Shown: positions 15,673 through 24,691 of the stretch, piece by piece
Position numbering within the stretch: position 1 is the stretch's first letter
Layout: each line of letters opens with the position of its first letter
Made by a program: the position numbers and the translations under genes
Notes under the pieces: model-generated
Databases searched by the model: none
Told to the model about the DNA's origin: nothing
Seen by the model: only the letters and a program-made list of their open reading frames with translations
NCBI RefSeq assembly: GCF_001668725.1
Contig: NZ_LZKL01000064.1
Coordinates: 1 to 64,000, forward strand
Source: Mycobacterium sp. E787
GTDB taxonomy: Bacteria > Actinomycetota > Actinomycetes > Mycobacteriales > Mycobacteriaceae
Length of the DNA: 64,000 nt
Direction of reading: 5' to 3'

Positions 15673-16991
15673 CAGGCGGCCCCGCAGCCGGTGTCGGGCA
15701 TCGAAACGATCACATGGGCGTTGGTGCCGCTCATCCCGAACGCGGACACCGCCGCGGTTCGCCACCCGTTGACGGCCCGCCACGGGGTCAGCTTGTCGGC
15801 TAACCGCAAACCGTGTCTCTCCCAGTCGATTTCGCGGCTCGGCTCGTCGACGTGCAGGGTCGGGGGTATCGCCTCGTGCCGGGCCGACAGGATGACCTTG
15901 GCCAGACCCAGCGCGCCCGCGGCGGCCTGCGCGTGCCCGATGTTGGACTTGACCGATCCCAGGAGCGGTCCGCGCCCGGCCTGCGCGGCGCCGTAACTGC
16001 CCGCCAAGGCCAGCAGTTCGGTCCGGTCACCGAGCCGGGTGCCGGTGCCGTGCCCTTCGACCATTCCGACGTCGACGGGCTCGACCCCGGCCCGGGCGAG
16101 GGCGCGCCGGAACAGCCGCAGCTGCGCGTCTCCGCTCGGGGCCGTCAGCCCGTTGCTTCGACCATCGGAGTTCAGGCAGCTGGCACGCAGCTCGGCGAGG
16201 ATGCGCCGGCCGTCGGCCACCGCGCGGGACCGGCGCTGCAGCACGAACATGGCGGCGCCCTCGCCCCATACGGTTCCGCTGGCGTGCGCGCTGTAGGGCC
16301 GGCAGTGGCCGTCATCGGACAGCGCGTGCTGCTTGGAGAACTCGACGAAATAGCCCGGGGTTCCCATCACGCAGACCCCGCCCGTCAGGGCCATGTCGCA
16401 GTCGCCGGCGTGAATCGCCTGCGCCGCGGTGTGAAACGCGGTCAGCGCCGAGGAGCACGAGGTGTCCAACGTCAGCGCGGGCCCCGCCAGGTCCAGCGTG
16501 TACGCGATGCGCCCCGAGATGACACCCAGCGACGTACCGCTGATCAAATGCCCACTGTGGTGGGAGAATTCGGAAAGCGCGGGACCGTATTCGAGCGCTG
16601 AAGCGCCGATGTAGCAGCCCACATCGTGGCCGGCCAGAGCGTCGGGGTTGATCCCGCCGTTCTCCAGGGCGCGCCAGGCCAGTCGCAACGCGACGCGCTG
16701 CTGGGGGTCCATCGCGGTGGCTTCGCGAGGCGAGATCCGAAAGAACTCGGGATCGAATGCCGTTGCGCCGGCGAGGAAGCCACCGAGATTGTGGATGGGC
16801 TTGAATCCGTCCCGCCGTGACCCGTCGAAAAGCTCGCGCAGCGCCCAGCCGCGGTCGGTGGGAAACGGGCCGAGTCCCTCGCGCTGTTCGGCGAGCAACG
16901 CCCAGTATTCGTCGGCGGTTTCCACCCCGCCCGGTGCCTCGAGCGCCAGCCCGACTACCACAACCGGGTCGACGGGATCGCTATCGGACAT
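15672..16991 (-). CDS. mbtC: Mycobactin ketosynthase MbtC
   Basis: A 439-residue stand-alone beta-ketoacyl synthase. The Cys nucleophile lies in DTSCSSAL near residue 178, and the two catalytic histidines in GHGTGT near 313 and SNIGHAQA near 349. It should condense the malonyl unit on MbtD with an acyl starter to give, after MbtD reduction, the 3-hydroxyacyl group between the two lysine halves of mycobactin. MbtC and MbtD together make one complete module split over two proteins. The ATG at 16991 overlaps the mbtB stop by 11 bp, and the stop overlaps the mbtD start. Confidence 0.95.
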   Translation of the reverse strand: MSDSDPVDPVVVVGLALEAPGGVETADEYWALLAEQREGLGPFPTDRGWALRELFDGSRRDGFKPIHNLGGFLAGATAFDPEFFRISPREATAMDPQQRVALRLAWRALENGGINPDALAGHDVGCYIGASALEYGPALSEFSHHSGHLISGTSLGVISGRIAYTLDLAGPALTLDTSCSSALTAFHTAAQAIHAGDCDMALTGGVCVMGTPGYFVEFSKQHALSDDGHCRPYSAHASGTVWGEGAAMFVLQRRSRAVADGRRILAELRASCLNSDGRSNGLTAPSGDAQLRLFRRALARAGVEPVDVGMVEGHGTGTRLGDRTELLALAGSYGAAQAGRGPLLGSVKSNIGHAQAAAGALGLAKVILSARHEAIPPTLHVDEPSREIDWERHGLRLADKLTPWRAVNGWRTAAVSAFGMSGTNAHVIVSMPDTGCGAA

Positions 16992-19900
16992 CGGCGCTCA
17001 CCATCCGGGCCACCGCGTCCAGGTGATCGTTGAGGTAGAAGTGACCGCCGTCGTAATGCGACAGCGTGAATTGGCCGGACGTGTGAGTCTCCCAGCCGGT
17101 CAACATCTCCCGGGTGATGCGATGATCGCGGGCGCCACCCACCGCGTGAATGTCGGCGGCGATGCGCACGTCGGGACCGCAGGCGTAGGTGTTGAGGGCG
17201 CGGTAGTCGGCCTGCACCGCCTGCACCAGGAGCTCGACGAATTCTTCGTCCTCCAGCAGGGCGGGTTCGGTGCCACCGAGATCCACCATGTCCGCCAGCA
17301 CGCCGCTCTCGCCGGTCGGCAGCGGCCCGTGCGCGCCGACCGTCGACGGGGCCTGCCCGGCCGAGGCCCACAGCACGCGGACCGGCACCCCGAGGCGTTC
17401 GGCGACGCGGGCGAACTCGAACGCGACCACCGCCCCCATGCAATGCCCGAACAGGCTCAGCGGAGCCGCCGACGCCCAGTCGCCCGCTTCGAAAAGCTCG
17501 AGCGCCAACTCCTCGATGCCGCCGTGCGCCGGGTGGTGCCGCCGGTCGGCCCGCTGCGGGTACTGCACCACGAAGGCATCGACACCGTTGGCCGACAGCG
17601 CTTTTGCCAGCGGCCGGTACGCCGCGGCGGCACCACCGGCGTGGGGGAACACCACCACCGAGCCGCGCCCGGCCCCGCCGGTGAACCGCTTTACCCAGGA
17701 CCGGAACTCCCGCGGCGCCGGCGCGGGTCCGACTTCCAGCGCGGACAACACCTCGACGCTCGACATGCCCGCGATCTCCAGGTACACGTCGGCCACCTGT
17801 TCGAGCCGGGCGTCGTCGGTCTCCCGACCGACGAGCAAGCGGGCCAGGGTGGCGACGGTCCGGGCGGCGAAGACGTCGGCGACCATCAGGCCCGGCGAAT
17901 CGAGCCACCGCCGGATACCCGCGACCGCCTGCGTCGCGAGCACGGAATCGCCACCGAGCGCGAAAAAGTCGTCGTGCACGCCCACCGCGTCGGCGTCGCG
18001 GTTGAGCAGCCCGGCGACGATGTGGCACAGCGCCCGTTCCAGCTGCGTCCGCGGCGCCTCGCAGGGCGCCCCGGGGGACCGCTCGGCCACCGCCGCGGCG
18101 AGCCGGGCGGCGACCGCACGCCGGTCGAGCTTGCCGCCGTCGGTGAAAGCGATGCGCTCAACCGTCGACACATGCGCCGGAATCATTTGGGCGGGAACGA
18201 GATCGGCCAGATAGTCGCGAATTCGCCGGGCGGGCACTGCGGGGCCGTCGAGGCAGACCTGCGCGGCCAGCACCTGGGCGCCGCCGGGCGCGGGCACCAG
18301 GGCGGCCACGGCGGCGCGCACCCCGGGCACTCGCCGCAGGGCGGCCTCGATCTCGCCGAGTTCCACGCGATACCCGCTGACCTTGATGCGGTGATCGACG
18401 CGGCCGACGAACTCCAGGTTGCCGTCCGGCCAGTAGCGGACCAGATCGCCGGTGCGGTACCAGATCCGGCCTTCGTGGGTGACGAAGCGCTGGGCGGTCA
18501 GCTCGGGGCGCCCGCGGTAGCCGCGGGCGATGCCGCGGCCGGACACCCAGAGCTCGCCGGCCACCCAGTCGGGGCAGTCGGCGCCGCCCTCACCGACCAC
18601 CCGGCAGGCGATGTTGGGAAACGGCCGGCCATAGGGCACCGCCGTCCAGTCGTCGGGCAGGTCATCGTCCACCTCGAAAATGGTTGCGTGCACCGCGGTT
18701 TCGGTGGCGCCGCCCAGCCCGGCGAACCGCACGCCGGGCGCCAGGGCCCGAAGTCGCCGGGCCAGCCCGGGGCGCACCCAGTCGCCGCCGGTCGGCACCG
18801 CCCGCAGCGACGACAGCCTGCCCCCACCGACCTCGACCAGCATCTCCAGCCAGCCGGGTAGGAAGTTCAGCACGGTGACCCGGTGGGTGTCGATCAGCCG
18901 GGCCCACGCGTCGGGATCGCGGCGCTGCGCCTCGTCGACCACCACGATCGCCCCACCGGCGCGCAGCGTGGCGAAAACGTCGAGCACCGACATGTCGCAT
19001 TCCAGGGTGGACAGGGCCAGGCACCGATCGTCGGTACCGATGCCGAAGTGGCGGGTGAGGAATTCGACCGTGTTCATGGCGCCGTCGTGCGTCATCTCGA
19101 CGCCCTTGGGCTCGCCCGTCGACCCCGAGGTGAACAGGACGTAGGCGAGCCCCGCGGGATCCGTTGGGGCGGGCGCGATCTCGGATGGCGGGTCGCGCAG
19201 CACCTCGGCAAGCACCAGCGCCGGCACCGGCAGCGACAGCGGCCGCCCCCCGCACACCAGCGCGAGTCTCACGCCACCGGTTTTCAGGATGCGCTCCGCG
19301 CGGTCGGGCGGCTGGTCGACGCCGATCGGCAGATAGACACCACCGGCGGCCAGGATCCCCAGCAGCGCGGGCACCTGTTCGCCCGTCTTCGGGCCCATCA
19401 CCGCCACGGCGTCGCCGGCACCGATCCCGGCCGCCCGCAGCGCCGCGGCCACCGCGAGCGCCTGATCGCGCAACCGCGCGTAGGTGAGGTCTCCCGAGCC
19501 GGCGAAGACGGCGGGCGCGTCGGGTTGCCGCTCGGCCCGGCGGAAGAACCCGTCGTGCAGGGCTTCGCCGCTGGGTTCGGCGGTGCGGGCGTTGGCCGCC
19601 TCGCGCGCCGCGCGCTGCGCCTCCGGCAGCGCCGGTGGGCCGGGCGCGTCCCAGGCTTCGTCGGTGGCGGCCAGCCGCAGCAGTTCGTCGATCTGGTGGG
19701 CGAACATCGCGTCGATGACACCGGGCGCGAAGACGCCGTCGCGCACGTCCCAGTTCACCAGGACCCCGCCCTCGAACTCGGTGACCTGAGCGTCGATCAG
19801 GACCTGGGGCCCCTGGGAGATGATCCACGAGGGCGTGCCGAATTGCGTTGTGACGTCGGCACTGAACAGTTCCCCGAGACCGAGGGCGCTGGTGAAGACC

Positions 19901-21228
19901 ACCGGCGCCAACACCTGGGTGCCGCGATGTCGGCTGAGGTCGCGCAGCACCGACAGCCCTGGGTAGGCCGAATGGGCGGCGGCAGTCCGCATGGCGTCCT
20001 GGACGGCGTGCGCCCGCGCCGCCGCGGTGTCTTTTGCGCCGGCCAGGTCGCTGAAATCAACGTCGAGGAGCAGCGAGGAGGTGAAGTCGCCGACCAGAAG
20101 GTCGACGTCGGGGTGCAGCGGCCGGCGCCCGAACAGCGGGACGTTCAACAGGAATCGCGCGCCGGACCAGCGGGCCAGCGCGTTGGCGAACGCCGCGGCC
20201 AGCGTCATCGCCGGGGTGACGCCGCGGGCCCGGGCACGGCCGAACAGCGCGTCGCGGGTGTCCGGGTCCAGCCAGTGCCAGCGCCGGGTGCTGGTCCGCG
20301 AGCCCCGGCCGCCGATCGATGGCGGCGCCGGCGCGTCGGGCAGCCGCGGGATCCGCCGCGCCCACCAGTCCCGGTCGGCGTCGCGGTCCGGTCGCGGCTG
20401 CGCGTCCGCCGCGTTGACGGCCTGGCGGTATTCCCGGTAGCTGTAACCCAATTCGGGAAGGTCGCGGCCTAGGTACAGCGCGGCCAGGTCGGCCATCAGG
20501 GTGCGATAGCTCATCGCGTCGGCGGCCTGCATGTCCAAATCGACGTGCAGCCGGGAGCGATCGCCGGGCAACAGCGTCAACGTCAGTTCGAACACGGCGC
20601 CGTCGAGCTGCTGGTGCGATTTGGCGTCGCGCAGGGCTGCCAGCCGCCGCTCGATGACGTCGGCCCCCTGGTCGAGCGCGCCGCGCAGGTCGACCACTGC
20701 GACCGGGAACTCACCGCCGTCGTCGGCGCGGATGCGCTGCGTGCCGTCGGGCAGGAACCGCACCCGCAGCATCGGGTGTCGGCGCGCCAACAGGGTGGCC
20801 GCGATGCGCAGGCGGTCCGGGTCGATCGGGCCGCCGTCGAACTCCACATACAGGTGCCCGGCCACCCCGCCGAACGGCTGGTTGTCCTGCCGCCCGACCC
20901 ACATCGCGTGCTGCATCGGGGCGAGCGGGAAAGCGTCGCCGGCGTCCGCGGCGGCGTCGACGAGTGGGTCCGCAGGCTCGGCGGTGGGCGCCGGCACGGC
21001 GGCGGTAACCAGCTCGGACCAGGCCTCGATCGTGGGGGCCGCGGCCAGCGTGGCGAAGTCGACGGCGACGCCGCCCCGGCGCCAGCGACCGGCCAGCGTC
21101 ATCATCCGGATGGAGTCCAGGCCCTGGCCGATGAGGTTGCCACCTGGGTCGATGGCGTCGGCGCTTACGCCGAGCAGCTGGGCCACCTCCGCCCGGATGT
21201 CCTCCGAGCACGCCGGGGCACGCACCAC
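16981..21228 (-). CDS. mbtB: Phenyloxazoline synthase MbtB (ArCP-Cy-A-PCP-TE)
   Basis: A 1415-residue NRPS that starts mycobactin assembly. An aryl carrier domain (GLDSIRM near 38) receives salicylate from MbtA. A cyclisation domain (DMQAADAMS near 234, the DxxxxDxxS signature) joins and cyclises Ser/Thr to the oxazoline. An adenylation domain (FTSGSTGEPKG near 701), a carrier (LGGDSV near 1093) and a thioesterase follow. The thioesterase elbow reads GHCMG near 1263, so the nucleophile is Cys in place of the common Ser. GTG at 21228 is preceded by AGGGAGGG. It heads the seven-gene run and is divergent from mbtA, with an IdeR box between. Confidence 0.95.
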   Translation of the reverse strand: MVRAPACSEDIRAEVAQLLGVSADAIDPGGNLIGQGLDSIRMMTLAGRWRRGGVAVDFATLAAAPTIEAWSELVTAAVPAPTAEPADPLVDAAADAGDAFPLAPMQHAMWVGRQDNQPFGGVAGHLYVEFDGGPIDPDRLRIAATLLARRHPMLRVRFLPDGTQRIRADDGGEFPVAVVDLRGALDQGADVIERRLAALRDAKSHQQLDGAVFELTLTLLPGDRSRLHVDLDMQAADAMSYRTLMADLAALYLGRDLPELGYSYREYRQAVNAADAQPRPDRDADRDWWARRIPRLPDAPAPPSIGGRGSRTSTRRWHWLDPDTRDALFGRARARGVTPAMTLAAAFANALARWSGARFLLNVPLFGRRPLHPDVDLLVGDFTSSLLLDVDFSDLAGAKDTAAARAHAVQDAMRTAAAHSAYPGLSVLRDLSRHRGTQVLAPVVFTSALGLGELFSADVTTQFGTPSWIISQGPQVLIDAQVTEFEGGVLVNWDVRDGVFAPGVIDAMFAHQIDELLRLAATDEAWDAPGPPALPEAQRAAREAANARTAEPSGEALHDGFFRRAERQPDAPAVFAGSGDLTYARLRDQALAVAAALRAAGIGAGDAVAVMGPKTGEQVPALLGILAAGGVYLPIGVDQPPDRAERILKTGGVRLALVCGGRPLSLPVPALVLAEVLRDPPSEIAPAPTDPAGLAYVLFTSGSTGEPKGVEMTHDGAMNTVEFLTRHFGIGTDDRCLALSTLECDMSVLDVFATLRAGGAIVVVDEAQRRDPDAWARLIDTHRVTVLNFLPGWLEMLVEVGGGRLSSLRAVPTGGDWVRPGLARRLRALAPGVRFAGLGGATETAVHATIFEVDDDLPDDWTAVPYGRPFPNIACRVVGEGGADCPDWVAGELWVSGRGIARGYRGRPELTAQRFVTHEGRIWYRTGDLVRYWPDGNLEFVGRVDHRIKVSGYRVELGEIEAALRRVPGVRAAVAALVPAPGGAQVLAAQVCLDGPAVPARRIRDYLADLVPAQMIPAHVSTVERIAFTDGGKLDRRAVAARLAAAVAERSPGAPCEAPRTQLERALCHIVAGLLNRDADAVGVHDDFFALGGDSVLATQAVAGIRRWLDSPGLMVADVFAARTVATLARLLVGRETDDARLEQVADVYLEIAGMSSVEVLSALEVGPAPAPREFRSWVKRFTGGAGRGSVVVFPHAGGAAAAYRPLAKALSANGVDAFVVQYPQRADRRHHPAHGGIEELALELFEAGDWASAAPLSLFGHCMGAVVAFEFARVAERLGVPVRVLWASAGQAPSTVGAHGPLPTGESGVLADMVDLGGTEPALLEDEEFVELLVQAVQADYRALNTYACGPDVRIAADIHAVGGARDHRITREMLTGWETHTSGQFTLSHYDGGHFYLNDHLDAVARMVSADVR

Positions 21229-21243
21229 GAAACCCTCCCTTAA

Positions 21244-21262
21244 TTAGCCAAGGCTGCCCTAA
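21244..21262. promoter_or_regulatory. IdeR box between mbtB and mbtA
   Basis: TTAGCCAAGGCTGCCCTAA matches 14 of 19 positions of the IdeR consensus TTAGGTTAGGCTAACCTAA, with both TTAG and CTAA ends intact. It starts 16 bp upstream of the mbtB start and ends 62 bp upstream of mbtA, so iron-loaded IdeR could repress both directions. A weaker half-site-like GTTACCCTA follows at 21271-21279. Confidence 0.8.
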
Positions 21263-21324
21263 GTTGTCTGGTTACCCTATCCTCGATACCTGCGCGCCGC
21301 TACCACCCCCCACCCAGGAGTCCG

Positions 21325-22965
21325 ATGGAACCGAACCCACCGCGGCGTCCGGGCCCGAGGGGATTCGTGCCGTTCCCGGCCGACCGCGCCGCGTCCTACC
21401 GGACGAAGGGCTATTGGGCGGGACGCCCGCTGGACAGCCTGCTGACCGACGCGGCGCGCCGCTGGCCCCGCCGGCGCGCTGTCGTCGACGCCGCGGCGGA
21501 TACCGGGTTGAGCTTCGGCGAACTCGACGCGCGGGCCGATCGCGTCGCGGCCGGGCTGGGGCGGCTGGGCATCGCACCGGGCGACCGGGTGCTGCTTCAG
21601 CTGCCGAACGGCTGCTCGTTCGCGGTGGCGCTGTTCGGCTTGCTGCGGGCGGGCGCGATCCCGGTGCTGTGTCTGCCCGGCCACCGGGCCACCGAACTGG
21701 CCCACTTCGCCGCGGTCAGCGATGCGACCGGCCTCATAATCCCGGACACCGCAAGCGGTTTCGACCACCGGGCGATGGCGCGCGGTCTGATGGCCGAGCA
21801 CCCCGCGCTTACGCACGTCGTCGTCGACGGCGACCCCGCGGAATTCACCCCGTGGACGCACCTGTGCGACGAAACCGCCGGAAAGCCCCCAGTGCCGCCG
21901 CCTGATCCGGAAACACCTGCCCTGCTGCTGGTTTCGGGCGGCACCACCGGCACTCCCAAACTCATCCCCCGCACCCACGACGACTACCTCTTCAACGCGA
22001 CCGCCAGCGCCGAGGTCTGCGGGCTGGGCGGCGACGACGTCTACCTGGCGGTGCTGCCCGCGGGCCACAACTTCCCGCTGGCCTGCCCCGGCCTGCTCGG
22101 CGCCATGTCCGTGGGCGCCGCGACGGTGTTCGGCACCGACCCCAGCCCGGAGGCCGCCTTCGCCGCGATCGAGCGCCACGGCGTCACGGTCACCGCGCTG
22201 GTGCCCGCGCTGGCCACGCTGTGGGCGCAGGCCTGCGACTGGGAGCCGGCGACACCGAAATCGTTGCGGCTGTTACAGGTTGGCGGCTCGCGGCTGGAAC
22301 CGGCGGACGCCCGCCGGGTGCGCGCCGCTCTGACTCCGGGCCTGCAGCAGGTGTTCGGGATGGCGGAAGGCCTGCTGAACTACACCCGCCCCGATGACCC
22401 GGCGGAGATCGTCGAGAACACCCAGGGGCGACCGTTGTGCGTCGACGACGAAGTGCGCATCGTGGACGCCGCGGGCGAGCCGGTGCCGCCCGGCGAAGAG
22501 GGCGAGCTGCTGGTGCGCGGACCGTACACGCTCAACGGGTATTTCCGCGCGGAGCGCGACAACGAGCGCTGCTTCGATCCCGACGGCTTCTACCGCAGTG
22601 GCGACCTCGTCCGCCGCCGACACGACGGCTACCTGGTGGTCACGGGCAGGGTCAAGGATGTCATCTGCCGCGGCGGCGAGACCATCGCGGCGGCCGAACT
22701 CGAGGAGCACTTGGCGAGTCATGCCGCGATCCGTTCGGCGGCCGCTGTCGCACTGCCCGATCCCTACCTGGGCGAAAAAGTTTGTGCTGCAGTTGTTTTC
22801 ACCGGAGAACCGATCACCCTCGCGGAGCTGAACGCCCACCTGGACGAGCGCGGTGTGGCCGCCCACGCCCGGCCCGACGCGCTGGTCGCGATGCCGGCGC
22901 TGCCCGTCACGCCGATCGGCAAGATCGACAAGAAAGCGATCGTGCGTCGACTCGCCGGGCGATGA
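21325..22965 (+). CDS. mbtA: Salicyl-AMP ligase MbtA
   Basis: A 546-residue stand-alone aryl-acid adenylating enzyme of the ANL superfamily. It activates salicylate (from MbtI) with ATP and transfers it to the aryl carrier domain of MbtB. The P-loop-like motif SGGTTGTPK lies near residue 204, FGMAEGLLNYTR around 350 is the aryl-specific A5 region, and YRSGDLVRR and the terminal GKIDKKAI (catalytic Lys) complete the fold. The ATG at 21325 has CAGGAG five bases upstream. It is transcribed away from mbtB from the shared IdeR-controlled region. It ends 10 bp from a convergent exporter gene. Confidence 0.95.
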   Translation: MEPNPPRRPGPRGFVPFPADRAASYRTKGYWAGRPLDSLLTDAARRWPRRRAVVDAAADTGLSFGELDARADRVAAGLGRLGIAPGDRVLLQLPNGCSFAVALFGLLRAGAIPVLCLPGHRATELAHFAAVSDATGLIIPDTASGFDHRAMARGLMAEHPALTHVVVDGDPAEFTPWTHLCDETAGKPPVPPPDPETPALLLVSGGTTGTPKLIPRTHDDYLFNATASAEVCGLGGDDVYLAVLPAGHNFPLACPGLLGAMSVGAATVFGTDPSPEAAFAAIERHGVTVTALVPALATLWAQACDWEPATPKSLRLLQVGGSRLEPADARRVRAALTPGLQQVFGMAEGLLNYTRPDDPAEIVENTQGRPLCVDDEVRIVDAAGEPVPPGEEGELLVRGPYTLNGYFRAERDNERCFDPDGFYRSGDLVRRRHDGYLVVTGRVKDVICRGGETIAAAELEEHLASHAAIRSAAAVALPDPYLGEKVCAAVVFTGEPITLAELNAHLDERGVAAHARPDALVAMPALPVTPIGKIDKKAIVRRLAGR

Positions 22966-22975
22966 CGGCGCGAAT

Positions 22976-24583
22976 TCAGTGCTGCACCCGCACGGCCAAG
23001 TAGTAGTCGTGCTGCCGGGTGTTGTCGACGGTGTAGCCGACCGCCTTCGAAGCGGCCTCATGATCGGAACTCAACCAGCGCTCGGTGTGTTGGCGCTCGA
23101 ACTCGGCCCACGATGCCACAGTGAATCTCTCCAGCAAGATCTGGGGGCTCTTGGCGCTGCGGTACAGCTGCCAACTGTGGCCACCGGTACGCAGGCGTGA
23201 CCGCCTGACGGCGCTCATCGCCTCGATGAAGCCGTCGAGGTTCTCGGCCGACACGCGATATCGCACGGTCACCAGCACCGGTCCGTCGTGGGGGCTCGGC
23301 TCGAACACGAGCATCGGCGACGTCCAGCACGTCGAGATGTCGCGACTCAGCAGCCCGGTTGACGCCCGCAGCGGAAGCACGGCGACGCTGAGGGCCGCGA
23401 CGCCCAGCAGGATCGCCGAGCAATTCAACGCGACCTCGAGACCCGCCCGTGTGGCGACGACGCCCCAGAAGTACGAGCCGATCGCCATCGACCCCGTGAA
23501 AACCAGCAGATATACCGACAACCCGCGGGCCCGGACCCATTGCGGGAGGTGCAGTTGCGCCGCGGCGTTCAAGGTCGACAACGTGATCAGCCACGCCATC
23601 CCGGCCAGCACCAACACCGGCATCGCCGCCGCGAACGGCAGCCACGCCACCGCCGCAACCGCGAGACCGTAGACCGCGGCGCACAGCGCCAACAGCACGT
23701 TGGCCGAGGCCTTCCGGCGCAGCGGTGTGGCGACCGCGACGGCGAGCGTCGCGCCGAGACCGATGGCCCCCAGCGTCAGCCCGTAGCCGCCGGCTCCCAG
23801 GTGCCAGCGGTGGTGAGCGGACACGGGCAACAGCGCCAGCAGCGCCGAGGCGGGAAACAGAAAAAGGGCCGCGCGCAACAGGATCCTGAGAAAAATCGGG
23901 CTGTGCACCACATATTGCAATCCGGCGCCGATCGCTTGGCCGATGCGCTCCCGCTCGATCGGCGCGAGTTGCTTGGGGCGTTTCCAGTCACGCAGGACGA
24001 CGATGATGCCGACGAACGAAATCGCGTTGATCGCAAAGACCGCGGCGGGGCCGGCCAGCGCCACGGCGATGCCGCCGATCGCTGGTCCCACCGCCTGGCC
24101 GACGTTCACCGAGACGCTGGACAGGGTGGCGGCGGCCGGTATCTGCTCGCGCGGGACGACCTCCGGCTGAATCGCCTGCCAGGCCGGTGCGGTCAGCGCC
24201 GAAGCGCACCCGATGGCCACCGTGAACAGCAACAGCGCCGTCGGGTTGAGGTGTCCGGCGTAGGTGAGCGCCGCCAGGGCCAGCGCCACCACCACCGCGT
24301 ACGACTGCAGAAAGATCAGCAGCCGCCGCCGGTCGAACAGGTCGGCGAGCACTCCGGCGAACAGTCCCAGCAACAGCGTCGGCCCGAGGCTGGCCGTCTG
24401 GACCAGCGACACGATGGCGGCACTGCCGTGCGCCTCGATCAAGAACCATTGGGCCGCCACGCTTTGCATCCACGTCCCGACGTTCGAGACGAACTGCGCG
24501 ATGAACAGGTTGCGGTACAGGGGATTGCGCAACGGTGTGGGCGCGGGTTGCCCCCCGCCGGCACGCTCCTTGACCTGAGTCAC
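22976..24583 (-). CDS. MFS exporter, EntS-like, with C-terminal ABM-like domain
   Basis: A 535-residue member of the MFS_3 family, which includes the enterobactin exporter EntS. About 410 N-terminal residues hold the transporter: LYRNLFIAQFVSNVGTWMQS at the start, the DRRR loop between helices 2 and 3, and some ten to twelve hydrophobic segments. From about residue 415 a soluble domain follows (VLVTVRYRVSAENLDGFIEA, LYRSAKSPQILLERF) resembling small antibiotic-biosynthesis monooxygenase folds. Its position next to mbtA suggests mycobactin or carboxymycobactin export; that is inference, and no IdeR box precedes it. GTG start with no strong Shine-Dalgarno. It lies 108 bp after the FAD oxidase on the same strand. 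Confidence 0.75.
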   Translation of the reverse strand: MTQVKERAGGGQPAPTPLRNPLYRNLFIAQFVSNVGTWMQSVAAQWFLIEAHGSAAIVSLVQTASLGPTLLLGLFAGVLADLFDRRRLLIFLQSYAVVVALALAALTYAGHLNPTALLLFTVAIGCASALTAPAWQAIQPEVVPREQIPAAATLSSVSVNVGQAVGPAIGGIAVALAGPAAVFAINAISFVGIIVVLRDWKRPKQLAPIERERIGQAIGAGLQYVVHSPIFLRILLRAALFLFPASALLALLPVSAHHRWHLGAGGYGLTLGAIGLGATLAVAVATPLRRKASANVLLALCAAVYGLAVAAVAWLPFAAAMPVLVLAGMAWLITLSTLNAAAQLHLPQWVRARGLSVYLLVFTGSMAIGSYFWGVVATRAGLEVALNCSAILLGVAALSVAVLPLRASTGLLSRDISTCWTSPMLVFEPSPHDGPVLVTVRYRVSAENLDGFIEAMSAVRRSRLRTGGHSWQLYRSAKSPQILLERFTVASWAEFERQHTERWLSSDHEAASKAVGYTVDNTRQHDYYLAVRVQH

Positions 24584-24691
24584 GGTCGAACCGATTGACG
24601 ACGGCCCGTCGCTTCCGCGGCAACGCCTTGCGCCTCGTGCACGACTGAAAAGTCTAGGACACGCGTTCTCGCCGCAGCATCCGACAGGCGG

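Noticed and set aside
21263..21281. A second full IdeR box between mbtB and mbtA
   Set aside because: Only about 10 of 19 positions match; just a half-site-like GTTACCCTA remains.
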